This document shows, in pieces, positions 1 to 8,077 of a stretch of 64,000 bases of DNA (its first letter is position 1; every line of letters begins with the position of its first letter). The notes beneath the pieces are model-generated. The model worked only from the letters and a program-made list of their open reading frames with translations. It was not told the DNA's origin and searched no databases. The DNA comes from Bordetella sp. LUAb4 (GTDB lineage Bacteria > Pseudomonadota > Gammaproteobacteria > Burkholderiales > Burkholderiaceae_B). Made by a program: the position numbers and the translations under genes. The DNA lies in assembly GCF_021325795.1 (NCBI RefSeq), contig NZ_JAHPZX010000002.1, positions 1,178,001 through 1,242,000 of the forward strand. The letters are read 5' to 3'.

Positions 1-102
1 TGTCCGAACTGGTGGCGATACTGCCCCATCGAGCCATCCAGGCGACCCCCCCAGCCTGAGCCTGGAAGGCCACGGGCAACTATCCCGCGGCTGTAGGCCC
101 GG

Positions 103-501
103 TCAGCAAACCACGGCGGACCCTTCCCTCACCCATTCCTCCAGCACGGCTTCGAAAGTCATGCAGACGGGGTTGCGGCCCGATACGAAGCGGCCGGCGT
201 GCACGGCGCCCGCGGGATCGACGACGGTGCCGCTCAAGCGTGCCACGGCCGCCCCCGCGTCATCCAGCGCCACTTCACCGCACAAGGTCAGCACCTCCAC
301 CGCCGGGCCGGGCAGCTCCTGCAAGGCGGCGCCCGCGCCTTCCAGGCTGGCTTGCGTCAGGCTGCCCAGGCTGCCGCGCACCATTGCGCGCGCGAACCCA
401 TGCGCCAGGCACAGCTTCTCGATACTTTGCACCAAGTCTTCATTCGGCCGCAGGCGCGCGTAGACGATGCGCCCGGTATGGCCATGCTCAATGGTCGGCA
501 T
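103..501 (-). CDS. PPC/DUF296-domain protein (second of a pair)
   Basis: About 132 aa from the ATG at 501. The whole protein looks like one PPC (plants-and-prokaryotes conserved, DUF296) fold: a GRIVYARLRPNEDL opening, a helix with an AMVRGSLGSL turn, then GTVVDPAGAVHAGRF and a closing TFEAVLEEW strand. The GGHL motif of canonical members is not visible (AGRF stands there), so metal or ligand binding may differ from its neighbour. It is the last gene of a minus-strand operon and its start overlaps the end of the upstream PPC gene by 14 bp. The longer frame reaching 579 adds a Ser/Asn/Arg-rich leader lying inside the upstream gene and is not preferred. Biochemical role unknown; bacterial PPC proteins form trimers. 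Family call fairly sure, function not. Confidence 0.7.
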   Translation of the reverse strand: MPTIEHGHTGRIVYARLRPNEDLVQSIEKLCLAHGFARAMVRGSLGSLTQASLEGAGAALQELPGPAVEVLTLCGEVALDDAGAAVARLSGTVVDPAGAVHAGRFVSGRNPVCMTFEAVLEEWVREGSAVVC

Positions 502-1066
502 GGATGTCTTCCTTCGGTTCCGGTTGGAACACCGCGAGTTGGATGTGAGGGTCGTAGCGGCGGGTAAGCCGCGTGACACTCAGGTCGTGAACGTAGGCGA
601 CACAGCCGCCCGAACCGATCACGCATTGTTCGGTCAGCAGATGGCCACCGATCAGGCGGCCCTCCGCATCGACCAGCAAACCATGGCAATGCAGGAGCGG
701 CGTACCCCGCTCGTCCTCGCCCAGCGTCGCGCCGGCGCCGATCATGCGCAGATCCTTGCCCAGTACGATGGGCGAGGTGTACGCGATGACCTGCTCGATA
801 TCGGGCAAGGGTCGCGCCAGGCAATAGGCGCCGCGGGTAAGGTGCCCGTCCAGCAAATTGATGGCGCATGCCGCCACGCCCCGCGCGCGCAGCGGCTCCA
901 CCAACGCGTCGTACAAGGTACGGCCCGCCGGCAGCACCAGGCGCAGGGCCGGCGCGCCGGGGTTCTCCACGCTGGTCCAGCGCGAAGCCGGCATCGGCCC
1001 CGGGTGGCGCAGCATACGGACCGGGGGAGGAATGACGCTGGCAAGAGAGATCGCGGCGGACGTCAT
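488..1066 (-). CDS. PPC/DUF296-domain protein (first of a pair)
   Basis: About 192 aa. The ATG at 1066 overlaps the stop of the acyl-CoA ligase gene in an ATGA arrangement, which fixes the start. A roughly 35-residue leader precedes a PPC fold beginning LRLVLPAGRTLYDALVEPL. It carries the motifs HCHGLLVD and IGGHLLTEQCVI, which match the conserved His pair and GGHL of PPC/DUF296 proteins, and a closing YDPHIQLAVFQPEP strand. Translational coupling to the ligase and thiolase suggests an accessory role in the same acyl-CoA pathway, but no reaction can be assigned. A tandem PPC pair where only this copy keeps the conserved motifs suggests a heteromer (inference). Confidence 0.7.
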   Translation of the reverse strand: MTSAAISLASVIPPPVRMLRHPGPMPASRWTSVENPGAPALRLVLPAGRTLYDALVEPLRARGVAACAINLLDGHLTRGAYCLARPLPDIEQVIAYTSPIVLGKDLRMIGAGATLGEDERGTPLLHCHGLLVDAEGRLIGGHLLTEQCVIGSGGCVAYVHDLSVTRLTRRYDPHIQLAVFQPEPKEDIHADH

Positions 1067-2664
1067 GGCAGGTATCCCCGTTCCTGCAGGGCATCGCGCA
1101 CCAGCGTCTTGGTGATCTTGCCGTACCCGGAACGCGGCAAGGCATCCCAGAACAGGACACGGCGCGGCAGCTTGTAGCGCGCCAGGCAGTTCTGCAGCCA
1201 GGCCATCATGGCGGGCTCGTCGATGGCCTGCCCGGGACGCGGTACGCACACCATGATGCCCACCTCGCCCCATGTGGGGTCGGGCACGCCCACCACCGCG
1301 ACTTCCGCCACGTCGGGATGCGCCAGCACCTTCTCCTCGATCTCGCGGGGGTAGACGTTGGAGCCGCCGGAAATGTACATGTCGGATGCGCGCCCCGTGA
1401 TGTAGACAAACCCCTCGGCGTCCATATGCCCGAGATCGCCCGTGCGGAACCAGCCATTGCGAAACGCCTTGGCATTGGCCTCGGGATTGTCGTAATAGCC
1501 CGCGAAGACCGCAGGACCGCACACGCAGATCTCTCCCTGGACACCAGGCCCGAGCGGGCGGCCGTCCTCGTCCTGGATGGACACCTGCATGCCCGTGCGG
1601 GCATAGCCGCAGGTACCGATGCGGGCGGCGGCATCGTCTTCGAGCCGATGCAGGCTGGGCGGCAGCACGGTGATATTGCCCGTCACTTCACCCAGCCCGA
1701 AATACTGGACCAGCACCGGTCCCAATTTTTCCAGGGCACGTTTCTGGTCTTCGCGATACATCGGCGCGCCGGCGTAGATCACGTAGCGCAGCGAGCCATG
1801 ATCGTGCAGGTCCACGCTGGGATGCTCCACCAGCATCTTGACGATGGTAGGCACGGTGAACATATTGCTGACGCTATGCTCGCTGACCAGGCGCCAGAGC
1901 TTGTCGGCGTCGAAGCGTCCATCCGGCGGCAAGACGGTGGCCGCCGCGCGCGCCACCTGCGTCAGCAGATGGATACCCGCGCCATGCGACAGCGGCGCCA
2001 CGGCCATGCTGACGTCCTTCTCCGTGGTGCCAGGCATGAGGTCGCACAGATGATTGGTGACGACGAAGCCCATCTGGCCGTGGGTCAGCACCGCTGCCTT
2101 GGGGCGCCCGGTGGTGCCGGACGTGAAGAAGAACCAGCAGGGATCGTCGTATTCCACGTCGGCGTTGGCATCGAGGACCGAAGCGGCGTCATCGTCGGTG
2201 CAGGCGATCTCCTCCAGCCCGGAATCGTCCGCGCCGATACGCAGCAGCACGGCCAGGCCCGGCAGCGCGGCGGCCACGGCCGCCGCATGGTCCGGAAATT
2301 CCGCATGGCAGATCACGGCGCGCGCGCGCGATGCCTGCCCCAGGTAGGCCGCCTCGTCGGGCGTGATGCGGAAATTCGTCGGCACCCATACCGCGCCCAG
2401 GCGGAAGGCCGCGAACATGGTCTCGACAAAGGCTGTGCAGTTCTTCGAGTGCACCAGTACGCGGTCGCCCTTGCCGATGCCGTGGCGCGCCAACCGCCCG
2501 GCCAGCGCATCGACGCGCGCATCGAGCTGGCGCCACGTGACGACCTCCCGATCCAGGATCAGGGCGGGACGATCGGGAAACCGGCGCGCGGCCTGGGTCA
2601 ACCAATACGCCAGGTTCATGACGCGGCGCGAGACCGGCGTGACATGCATCCCCGCGCCGCTCAT
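1063..2664 (-). CDS. AMP-dependent acyl-CoA synthetase/ligase
   Basis: 533 aa, normal length for the ANL superfamily. It activates a carboxylic acid with ATP to an acyl-adenylate and then the CoA thioester. The ATP motif TSGTTGRPK is at residues 181-189, a YFGLGEVTG motif follows, the hinge GWFRTGDLGHMDAEGFVYI is intact, and the C-terminal GYGKITK supplies the adenylation lysine. The start overlaps the thiolase stop by four bases (ATGA) and its own stop overlaps the next gene the same way, so three genes are translationally coupled. Substrate unknown; the divergent TRAP transporter suggests an imported organic acid. It could be a medium-chain or aromatic acid ligase. Confidence 0.88.
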   Translation of the reverse strand: MSGAGMHVTPVSRRVMNLAYWLTQAARRFPDRPALILDREVVTWRQLDARVDALAGRLARHGIGKGDRVLVHSKNCTAFVETMFAAFRLGAVWVPTNFRITPDEAAYLGQASRARAVICHAEFPDHAAAVAAALPGLAVLLRIGADDSGLEEIACTDDDAASVLDANADVEYDDPCWFFFTSGTTGRPKAAVLTHGQMGFVVTNHLCDLMPGTTEKDVSMAVAPLSHGAGIHLLTQVARAAATVLPPDGRFDADKLWRLVSEHSVSNMFTVPTIVKMLVEHPSVDLHDHGSLRYVIYAGAPMYREDQKRALEKLGPVLVQYFGLGEVTGNITVLPPSLHRLEDDAAARIGTCGYARTGMQVSIQDEDGRPLGPGVQGEICVCGPAVFAGYYDNPEANAKAFRNGWFRTGDLGHMDAEGFVYITGRASDMYISGGSNVYPREIEEKVLAHPDVAEVAVVGVPDPTWGEVGIMVCVPRPGQAIDEPAMMAWLQNCLARYKLPRRVLFWDALPRSGYGKITKTLVRDALQERGYLP

Positions 2665-3833
2665 CGCAGTCGCTCCAGGATGCTGACGTAATTGGCAACG
2701 GCTGCCCCTCCCATATTGAAGATGCCGGCCAGGCGCGCATCCGCAATCTGCATGTCGCCGGCGGCGCCCATCAATTGCATGCAGGCCATGACGTGCATGG
2801 ACACACCGGTGGCGCCGACCGGATGGCCCTTGGCCTTGAGTCCGCCGGACGGATTCACCGGCAGCTTCCCGCCTTTTTCAGTCCAGCCTTCGCGCACAGC
2901 CCGGTGACCCTGGCCCGGCGCGGTCAGTCCCATGGCCTCGTATTCGATGAGTTCGGCAATGGTGAAGCAATCGTGGGTTTCCACCAGATCCAGATCGTCG
3001 AGCGTGAGGCCCGCGTCCGCCAGCGCGCCACGCCAGGCCCGCGCCGCGCCTTCGAACGCGATGGGATCGCGACGGCTGAGCGGCAAGATGTCGTTGACCT
3101 GCCGGCGCGCCCTGAATCCCACGGCGCGTTCCAGGCCGGACGCGATGTCGCTGGAGGCCAATACCAGGGCGGCCGCACCATCGGATACCAAAGAACAATC
3201 GGTGCGGCGCAGCGGCGCCGCCACGTAAGGATTTTTCTCGGAAACGGTATTGCAGAAGTCCACGCCCAGATCCTTGCGGATCTGCGCATAGGGATTGGCG
3301 ACACCGTTGCGATGGTTCTTGGCGGCGATGCGCGCCAGCTCTTCCGAGCGGTCGCCGTAGCGATCGAAATACGTCTGGGCGATGCGGCCGAACACGCCGG
3401 CGAAGCCGCCCTCGATTTCGGCTTCCTCGCGGCGGTAGCTGGCATTGAGCAGGATATCGCCGATCTCCCGTCCCGGCCGCGCCGTCATCTTCTCGGCTCC
3501 CACCACCAGCGCGACCCGGCCACGGCCTGCTTCGATGAAATCCATGGCGGCGTAGAGCGCCGCCGACCCGGTGGCGCAGGCGTTTTCCAGACGGTTGGCC
3601 GGCACATAGGCCAATGCGGGATCCGCCAGGGCCACCAGCGCGCCCTGGAAATCCTGCTTCTGGAAACCGCTATTCATGACGCCGACATAGATGCCGTCGA
3701 CACCATCGCTGGTGACCCCAGCATGCGCCAACGCTTGCAGGGACACGCGGGCCATCAGGCTTTCGGTATCGGGGTCGTCCAGTTTGCCGAACGGAATGTG
3801 GGACCACCCCACGATGACGGCACGGTCAGGCAT
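2661..3833 (-). CDS. thiolase-family protein (SCP-x/lipid-transfer-type acyltransferase)
   Basis: 390 aa. It has the non-condensing or degradative thiolase layout of the SCP-x/lipid-transfer group: nucleophile Cys86 in ENACATGS, ETHDCFTIAE in the middle, and GGLKAKGHPVGATG near the C-terminus with the catalytic His. AGAGGAG lies about 9 nt before the ATG at 3833. Related thiolases often pair with a DUF35 OB-fold/zinc-ribbon partner, but none is present here; PPC proteins occupy the rest of the operon. It probably cleaves or transfers an acyl-CoA made by the adjacent ligase. Located 57 bp after the IclR gene in the same direction, so probably cotranscribed with it. Confidence 0.85.
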   Translation of the reverse strand: MPDRAVIVGWSHIPFGKLDDPDTESLMARVSLQALAHAGVTSDGVDGIYVGVMNSGFQKQDFQGALVALADPALAYVPANRLENACATGSAALYAAMDFIEAGRGRVALVVGAEKMTARPGREIGDILLNASYRREEAEIEGGFAGVFGRIAQTYFDRYGDRSEELARIAAKNHRNGVANPYAQIRKDLGVDFCNTVSEKNPYVAAPLRRTDCSLVSDGAAALVLASSDIASGLERAVGFRARRQVNDILPLSRRDPIAFEGAARAWRGALADAGLTLDDLDLVETHDCFTIAELIEYEAMGLTAPGQGHRAVREGWTEKGGKLPVNPSGGLKAKGHPVGATGVSMHVMACMQLMGAAGDMQIADARLAGIFNMGGAAVANYVSILERLR

Positions 3834-3890
3834 GGCTTATCTCCTCTCATGGTTCTACTGGTTTTAATCGTTCTACTGGTCCTGCTGCCT

Positions 3891-4712
3891 CTACGCGCTC
3901 TTGCGCGTCGGCGCATCCTTGCGCGGCACCACAGCCCCTTGGGCCAGGGCTTCAAGCTTCTTGGCCTCCTTGGCCAAATGCTTGGCCAACTGGAATTGCC
4001 GCTCCTCGTCCAGCCGGCTCTCGATGGCCGCGATGCTGAGCGCACCCGCCACGCCGCCATCGGGGCCGCGCACTGGCACTCCTATGCCCCAGGATCCCGG
4101 CACGATCAAGCCCCGGTTGACCGCATAGCCCTGCGCGCGCGCTTCCTTGACCTGCGACCATAGCAAAGCCGGCGAATAGTGGGGATAGCGCTGCGCGATC
4201 AGGGCGGCATTGGCTTGCAGGCATTGCTCGACCTCATCATCGGGCAATGCTGCCAACATGGCCAGGCTGCCGGCGCCCACGCCCAGCGGATGGCGGTCGC
4301 CAGGTAGCAAGGCATGCGTCTTGAGCGGGTAGTCGCCGTCCTCGCGCAAGACGCAAACGGCGAACACATGGCGACGAATCGAAAAGAAAGCGGAGTCACC
4401 GCAATCGTGCGCCAGGCCGGCCACGGTATCGGCGGCCAAGCGGCTCAGGCCATGGCGGCGCGCCGCGATATTGCCCATGACGTGGCATTCCGGCCCGAGA
4501 AAGTAGCGGCGCGTGCTCGCATCCTGTTCCAGCATGCCCTCGGCGACCAGGGCCGAGAGCAGACGATGCACGGTAGGTTTGTTTAGACCGGTGTCTTGCG
4601 TCAGCGCCAGCAGCCCGGCCCCGTCCGGCGCCGTGCGCGCCACGGCCCGCAGGACCCGCATGGCGCGAGCGATCGCCTGGGCGCCGTCGACCCGGGTGGG
4701 GGTATTCGTCAC
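3891..4712 (-). CDS. IclR-family transcriptional regulator
   Basis: About 273 aa from a GTG at 4712, chosen because GGGAG sits 7-8 nt upstream; ATG codons at 4745 and 4757 lack a ribosome-binding site and lie in the operator region. An N-terminal winged helix-turn-helix (GAQAIARAMRVLRAVAR, then TGLNKPTVHRLLSALVAEG) is followed by an IclR effector domain ending in a lysine-rich tail. It is divergent from a TRAP transporter and heads the ligase/thiolase/PPC operon, so it probably controls both units in response to the transported acid. Two near-identical palindromes in the intergenic region are likely binding sites, one in its own 5' region (autoregulation inferred). Confidence 0.88.
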   Translation of the reverse strand: MTNTPTRVDGAQAIARAMRVLRAVARTAPDGAGLLALTQDTGLNKPTVHRLLSALVAEGMLEQDASTRRYFLGPECHVMGNIAARRHGLSRLAADTVAGLAHDCGDSAFFSIRRHVFAVCVLREDGDYPLKTHALLPGDRHPLGVGAGSLAMLAALPDDEVEQCLQANAALIAQRYPHYSPALLWSQVKEARAQGYAVNRGLIVPGSWGIGVPVRGPDGGVAGALSIAAIESRLDEERQFQLAKHLAKEAKKLEALAQGAVVPRKDAPTRKSA

Positions 4713-4735
4713 GCTGTCTCCCGTCCTGTTTTTCC

Positions 4736-4755
4736 GTAGGTCCATTATGTGAACC
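4736..4755. promoter_or_regulatory. candidate IclR operator 1
   Basis: A 20-bp sequence whose reverse complement matches the site at 4849-4868 at 18 of 20 positions. It contains an imperfect 17-bp palindrome (GGTCCATTATGTGAACC). It lies just upstream of the preferred IclR GTG start, where a bound repressor would block its own promoter. That IclR is the binder is inferred from position only. Confidence 0.55.
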
Positions 4756-4848
4756 ATCTGGCTTTTTAATAAAATTTTCGGTGCAGGAATTTTACCGCTT
4801 TAAGTCTATAAATCAATGTGATTTAATAATCCATCACGTCTGTTAATG

Positions 4849-4868
4849 GGTTCATATTATGGACCTAC
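4849..4868. promoter_or_regulatory. candidate IclR operator 2 / TRAP promoter region
   Basis: Inverted copy of the 4736-4755 site, with palindromic core GGTTCATATTATGGACC. It includes TATTAT (4855-4860), a plausible -10 box for the TRAP operon starting at 4954, although no good -35 was seen. The stretch 4758-4953 is AT-rich compared with its surroundings and holds no gene. Confidence 0.55.
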
Positions 4869-4953
4869 ATAATTGCCGGCACATGCAAACCGGCATCATC
4901 CCGGCGGCCTGCCGCACGGCGCGGTGGCCAGCCGGACATAACCAGGAGACAGC

Positions 4954-5967
4954 ATGAACGTGAATCGTCGCAAGTTCGTCGGCGCGGCCGGCGGCGTGGC
5001 CCTTATCAGCGTGGCGCCTGTGCGCCAGGCCCTGGCGGCCCCCGAGTATCGCTACAAGTACGCCAACAACCTGCCGCCCACGCATCCCATGAATGTGCGG
5101 GCCAACGAAGCGGCCAAGGCCATCGCAAAGGAAACAGACGGCCGTTTCGAACTGGCCATCTTCCCCAGCAGCCAGTTGGGTTCGGATACGGACACCCTAA
5201 GCCAGTTGCGTTCGGGCGCGGTGGAATTCTTCACGCTGTCGGGCCTGATCCTGTCCACGCTGGTGCCGGCCTCGTCGATCAGCGGCATCGGTTTCGCCTT
5301 CCCTGATTACGATGCGGTATGGCAGGCCATGGACGGCCAGCTGGGCGCCTATATCCGCAAGGAAATCGAAGGCAAGGGCCTGGTGGTGATGGACAAGATC
5401 TGGGACAGCGGCTTTCGCCAGGTCACCACCAGCAACCGGCCCATCAACGGCCCCGGCGATTTCAAGGACCTGAAGATCCGCGTGCCGGTAAGCCCCTTGT
5501 GGACGTCGATGTTCCAGGCCCTGGGCGCGGCCCCGGCCAGCATCAACTTCAACGAAACCTACTCGGCCTTGCAGACCAGGGTGGTGGACGGCCAGGAAAA
5601 TCCGCTGGCCATCATCCAGACCGCCAAGCTGTACGAGGTGCAGAAATACTGCTCGGTCACCAACCATATGTGGGACGGCTTCTGGTTCCTGGCCAATCGC
5701 CGCGCCTGGGAAAAACTGCCCAAGGACATGCAGGCGGTGGTGGCCAAGCACATCAACGCCGCCGCCATGGGGGTGCGCGCCGACGTGCTGGCCTTGAACA
5801 ACGAGCTGCAAACGCAGTTGGCGCAGCAGGGCCTGACGTTCAACAAACCCGAACCCGGTCCGATCCGCGACGCCCTGCGCAACGCGGGTTTCTACAAGGA
5901 CTGGCAAGGCAAGTACGGCGAAAAAGCCTGGGGCCTGCTGGAACAATCCGTCGGGAAGCTGTCATGA
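4954..5967 (+). CDS. TRAP transporter substrate-binding protein (DctP family)
   Basis: 337 aa periplasmic receptor. CAGGAGACAGC precedes the ATG. The N-terminus NRRKFVGAAGG followed by a hydrophobic stretch and QALAAPEY looks like a twin-arginine or Sec signal cleaved after about residue 28. The mature part shows the DctP fold: TDGRFELAIFPSSQLGSDTD, DLKIRVPVSPLWTSMFQALGA (with the conserved ligand-binding Arg region) and NETYSALQTRVVDGQENP. It delivers an organic acid to the fused membrane protein encoded immediately downstream with an ATGA overlap. Substrate not predictable from sequence; the divergent ligase/thiolase operon suggests a carboxylate. Confidence 0.92.
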   Translation: MNVNRRKFVGAAGGVALISVAPVRQALAAPEYRYKYANNLPPTHPMNVRANEAAKAIAKETDGRFELAIFPSSQLGSDTDTLSQLRSGAVEFFTLSGLILSTLVPASSISGIGFAFPDYDAVWQAMDGQLGAYIRKEIEGKGLVVMDKIWDSGFRQVTTSNRPINGPGDFKDLKIRVPVSPLWTSMFQALGAAPASINFNETYSALQTRVVDGQENPLAIIQTAKLYEVQKYCSVTNHMWDGFWFLANRRAWEKLPKDMQAVVAKHINAAAMGVRADVLALNNELQTQLAQQGLTFNKPEPGPIRDALRNAGFYKDWQGKYGEKAWGLLEQSVGKLS

Positions 5968-7892
5968 CGGCAAACATGACTCCAAACGCGCCGTCGAACG
6001 CAACGCCCCATGCGCGCGCCCAGGCGCCATCGTCATCCGCGTCCACGGAAGCCGCGGCGCCAAGGCCGTCGTGGGCGGCGCAGGCTGAAGCGGCCATCGG
6101 CCGGCTCGCGGAAATCCCCGCCGCCATTCTGGTACTGGCGGAGATCGCCATTCTGTTCGCCGGCATCGTGGCGCGCTATGTATTCCACAGGCCGCTGGTG
6201 TGGTCTGATGAACTGGCTTCCATCCTGTTCCTGTGGCTGGCCATGCTGGGGGCCGTCGTCGCATTCCGGCGGGGGGAGCATATGCGCATGACGGCCTTCG
6301 TCAATCGCGCCTCGCCGGCGCGCCGCGCGTTCCTGGACATGCTTGCCGTGTCGGCGGCCCTGGCCTTCCTGCTGTTCATCCTGGCGCCGGGCTGGGAATA
6401 CGCCCTGGAGGAACAGTACGTCACCACGCCCGCGCTGGAGATTCCCAACATCTGGCGCGCCGCTGCCCTGCCCGTGGGCACGCTGCTCATGATCGCCCTG
6501 GCGCTGTTGCGCCTGCTCGAACGGGCCGGCTGGCTGACCACGCTCAAGGCCGTGGGACTGGTGGCCGCCATGGTGGGGCTCCTGGTGGTGGCGCAACCCA
6601 TGCTCGCCACCTTGGGCAACGCCAACCTGTTGATCTTCTTCGTCGGCATCGTGGCCGTATGCGTGTTCGCCGGCGTGCCTATCGCCTTTTCATTCGGACT
6701 GGCGACCTATGGCTATCTAGCCCTGACCACGTCCACGCCCATGATGGTGGTGGTGGGACGCATGGACGAAGGCATGTCGCACCTGATCCTGCTGGCCGTG
6801 CCCCTGTTCATCTTCCTGGGCCTGCTGATCGAGATGACCAGCATGGCGCAGCGCATGGTGGCTTTTCTCGCCAGCCTGGTGGGGCACGTGCGCGGCGGCC
6901 TGTCCTACGTGCTGATCGGCGCCATGTACCTGGTTTCCGGCATTTCCGGCGCCAAGGCGGCCGACATGGCGGCGGTGGCCCCAGTCCTGTTCCCGGAGAT
7001 GCGCAAGCGCGGCGCGAACGATGGCGACCTGGTGGCGCTGCTGTCGGCCACCGGCGCGCAGACAGAAACCATTCCGCCCAGTCTGGTGCTGATCACCATC
7101 GGGTCGGTGACCGGTGTATCCATCACCGCCTTGTTCACCGGCGGCTTGCTGCCAGGACTGGTGTTGGCGCTGATGCTGTGCGTGGTGGTGCGCTGGCGCT
7201 ACCGAGGCGAGCGGCTGGCTGGCGTGCGGCGCGCCTCGCGCGGCGAAATCCTGCGCGCCCTGGCGATTGCCTCGCCCGCCCTGGCCCTGCCCGTGGTGAT
7301 CCGCGCGGCCGTGGTGGAAGGCGTGGCCACCGCCACCGAAGTGTCCACCATCGGCATCGTGTATTCCGTCCTGATCGGCCTGCTGGTCTACCGGCGCTTC
7401 GACTGGAAGCGGCTGGGCCCCATGCTGGTCGACACCGCCTGCCTGTCGGGGTCCATCCTGCTGATCATCGGCGCCGCGACCGCCATGGCCTGGGCCCTGA
7501 CGCAGTCTGGCTTTTCCACCCAGCTGGCGCACCTGATGGCATCGGTGCCCGGCGGCGCGATCACCTTCATGGCCGTATCCATCGTCGTGTTCGTGGTATT
7601 GGGCAGCGTACTGGAAGGCATCCCGGCCATCGTGCTGTTCGGGCCCTTGCTGTTCCCGATCGCGCGCGAGGTGGGCATCCATGAGGTGCATTACGCCATG
7701 GTGGTGATCCTGGCCATGGGCATCGGCCTGTTCGCCCCGCCGTTCGGCGTTGGCTACTACGCGGCCTGCGCGATCGGCCGGGTGCAGCCGGACAAAGGCG
7801 TCGGGCCGATCATGGGGTATCTGGCGTCCATCGCCGTAGGACTGTTGGTCGTAGCGGCCATCCCCTGGCTGTCCACGGGTTTCCTGCGCTAG
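5964..7892 (+). CDS. TRAP transporter fused permease (DctQM)
   Basis: About 642 aa from the ATG at 5964, which overlaps the receptor stop. A 40-residue Ala/Pro/Ser-rich cytoplasmic leader precedes a four-helix DctQ domain (about 45-200, with WSDELASILFLWLAMLGAVV) and a large DctM domain (about 205-640). DctM hallmarks include VPIAFSFGLATYGYL, SGISGAKAADMAAVAPVLFP, TGAQTETIPPSLVLI and GIGLFAPPFGVGYYAACAI. It is the sodium- or proton-coupled inner-membrane half of the transporter. The open frame extends upstream to 5319 inside the receptor gene, but that part is a shadow frame. Confidence 0.93.
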   Translation: MTANMTPNAPSNATPHARAQAPSSSASTEAAAPRPSWAAQAEAAIGRLAEIPAAILVLAEIAILFAGIVARYVFHRPLVWSDELASILFLWLAMLGAVVAFRRGEHMRMTAFVNRASPARRAFLDMLAVSAALAFLLFILAPGWEYALEEQYVTTPALEIPNIWRAAALPVGTLLMIALALLRLLERAGWLTTLKAVGLVAAMVGLLVVAQPMLATLGNANLLIFFVGIVAVCVFAGVPIAFSFGLATYGYLALTTSTPMMVVVGRMDEGMSHLILLAVPLFIFLGLLIEMTSMAQRMVAFLASLVGHVRGGLSYVLIGAMYLVSGISGAKAADMAAVAPVLFPEMRKRGANDGDLVALLSATGAQTETIPPSLVLITIGSVTGVSITALFTGGLLPGLVLALMLCVVVRWRYRGERLAGVRRASRGEILRALAIASPALALPVVIRAAVVEGVATATEVSTIGIVYSVLIGLLVYRRFDWKRLGPMLVDTACLSGSILLIIGAATAMAWALTQSGFSTQLAHLMASVPGGAITFMAVSIVVFVVLGSVLEGIPAIVLFGPLLFPIAREVGIHEVHYAMVVILAMGIGLFAPPFGVGYYAACAIGRVQPDKGVGPIMGYLASIAVGLLVVAAIPWLSTGFLR

Positions 7893-8077
7893 CGCGAGAA
7901 GAAAAGCGACCGCAACGATCAGAAGTCAGGCTCGCCCCACGCTCCAGGCACGCGGATTGCGGTGACGCGGCGCGGCAATCTGGCCGTGCTTTGGGATACG
8001 CACATGCCGTTGACTTTTCCTGGCCTTCGCCTTCGCCTGGCGTCGCCGCGCCGGTGCCCGCCATCGCGGAGGCTCGC

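Noticed and set aside
1318-2691. 457-codon frame antisense to the acyl-CoA ligase
   Set aside because: The opposite strand carries intact ANL motifs; long antisense frames are common in GC-rich DNA.
4745-4757. ATG starts for the IclR gene
   Set aside because: No ribosome-binding sequence upstream and they fall in the operator region; the GTG at 4712 has a clear GGGAG.
5319-5963. Open frame joining upstream sequence to DctQM
   Set aside because: Lies inside the receptor gene in another frame and gives Gly/Arg-rich nonsense; the ATGA overlap at 5964 marks the true start.
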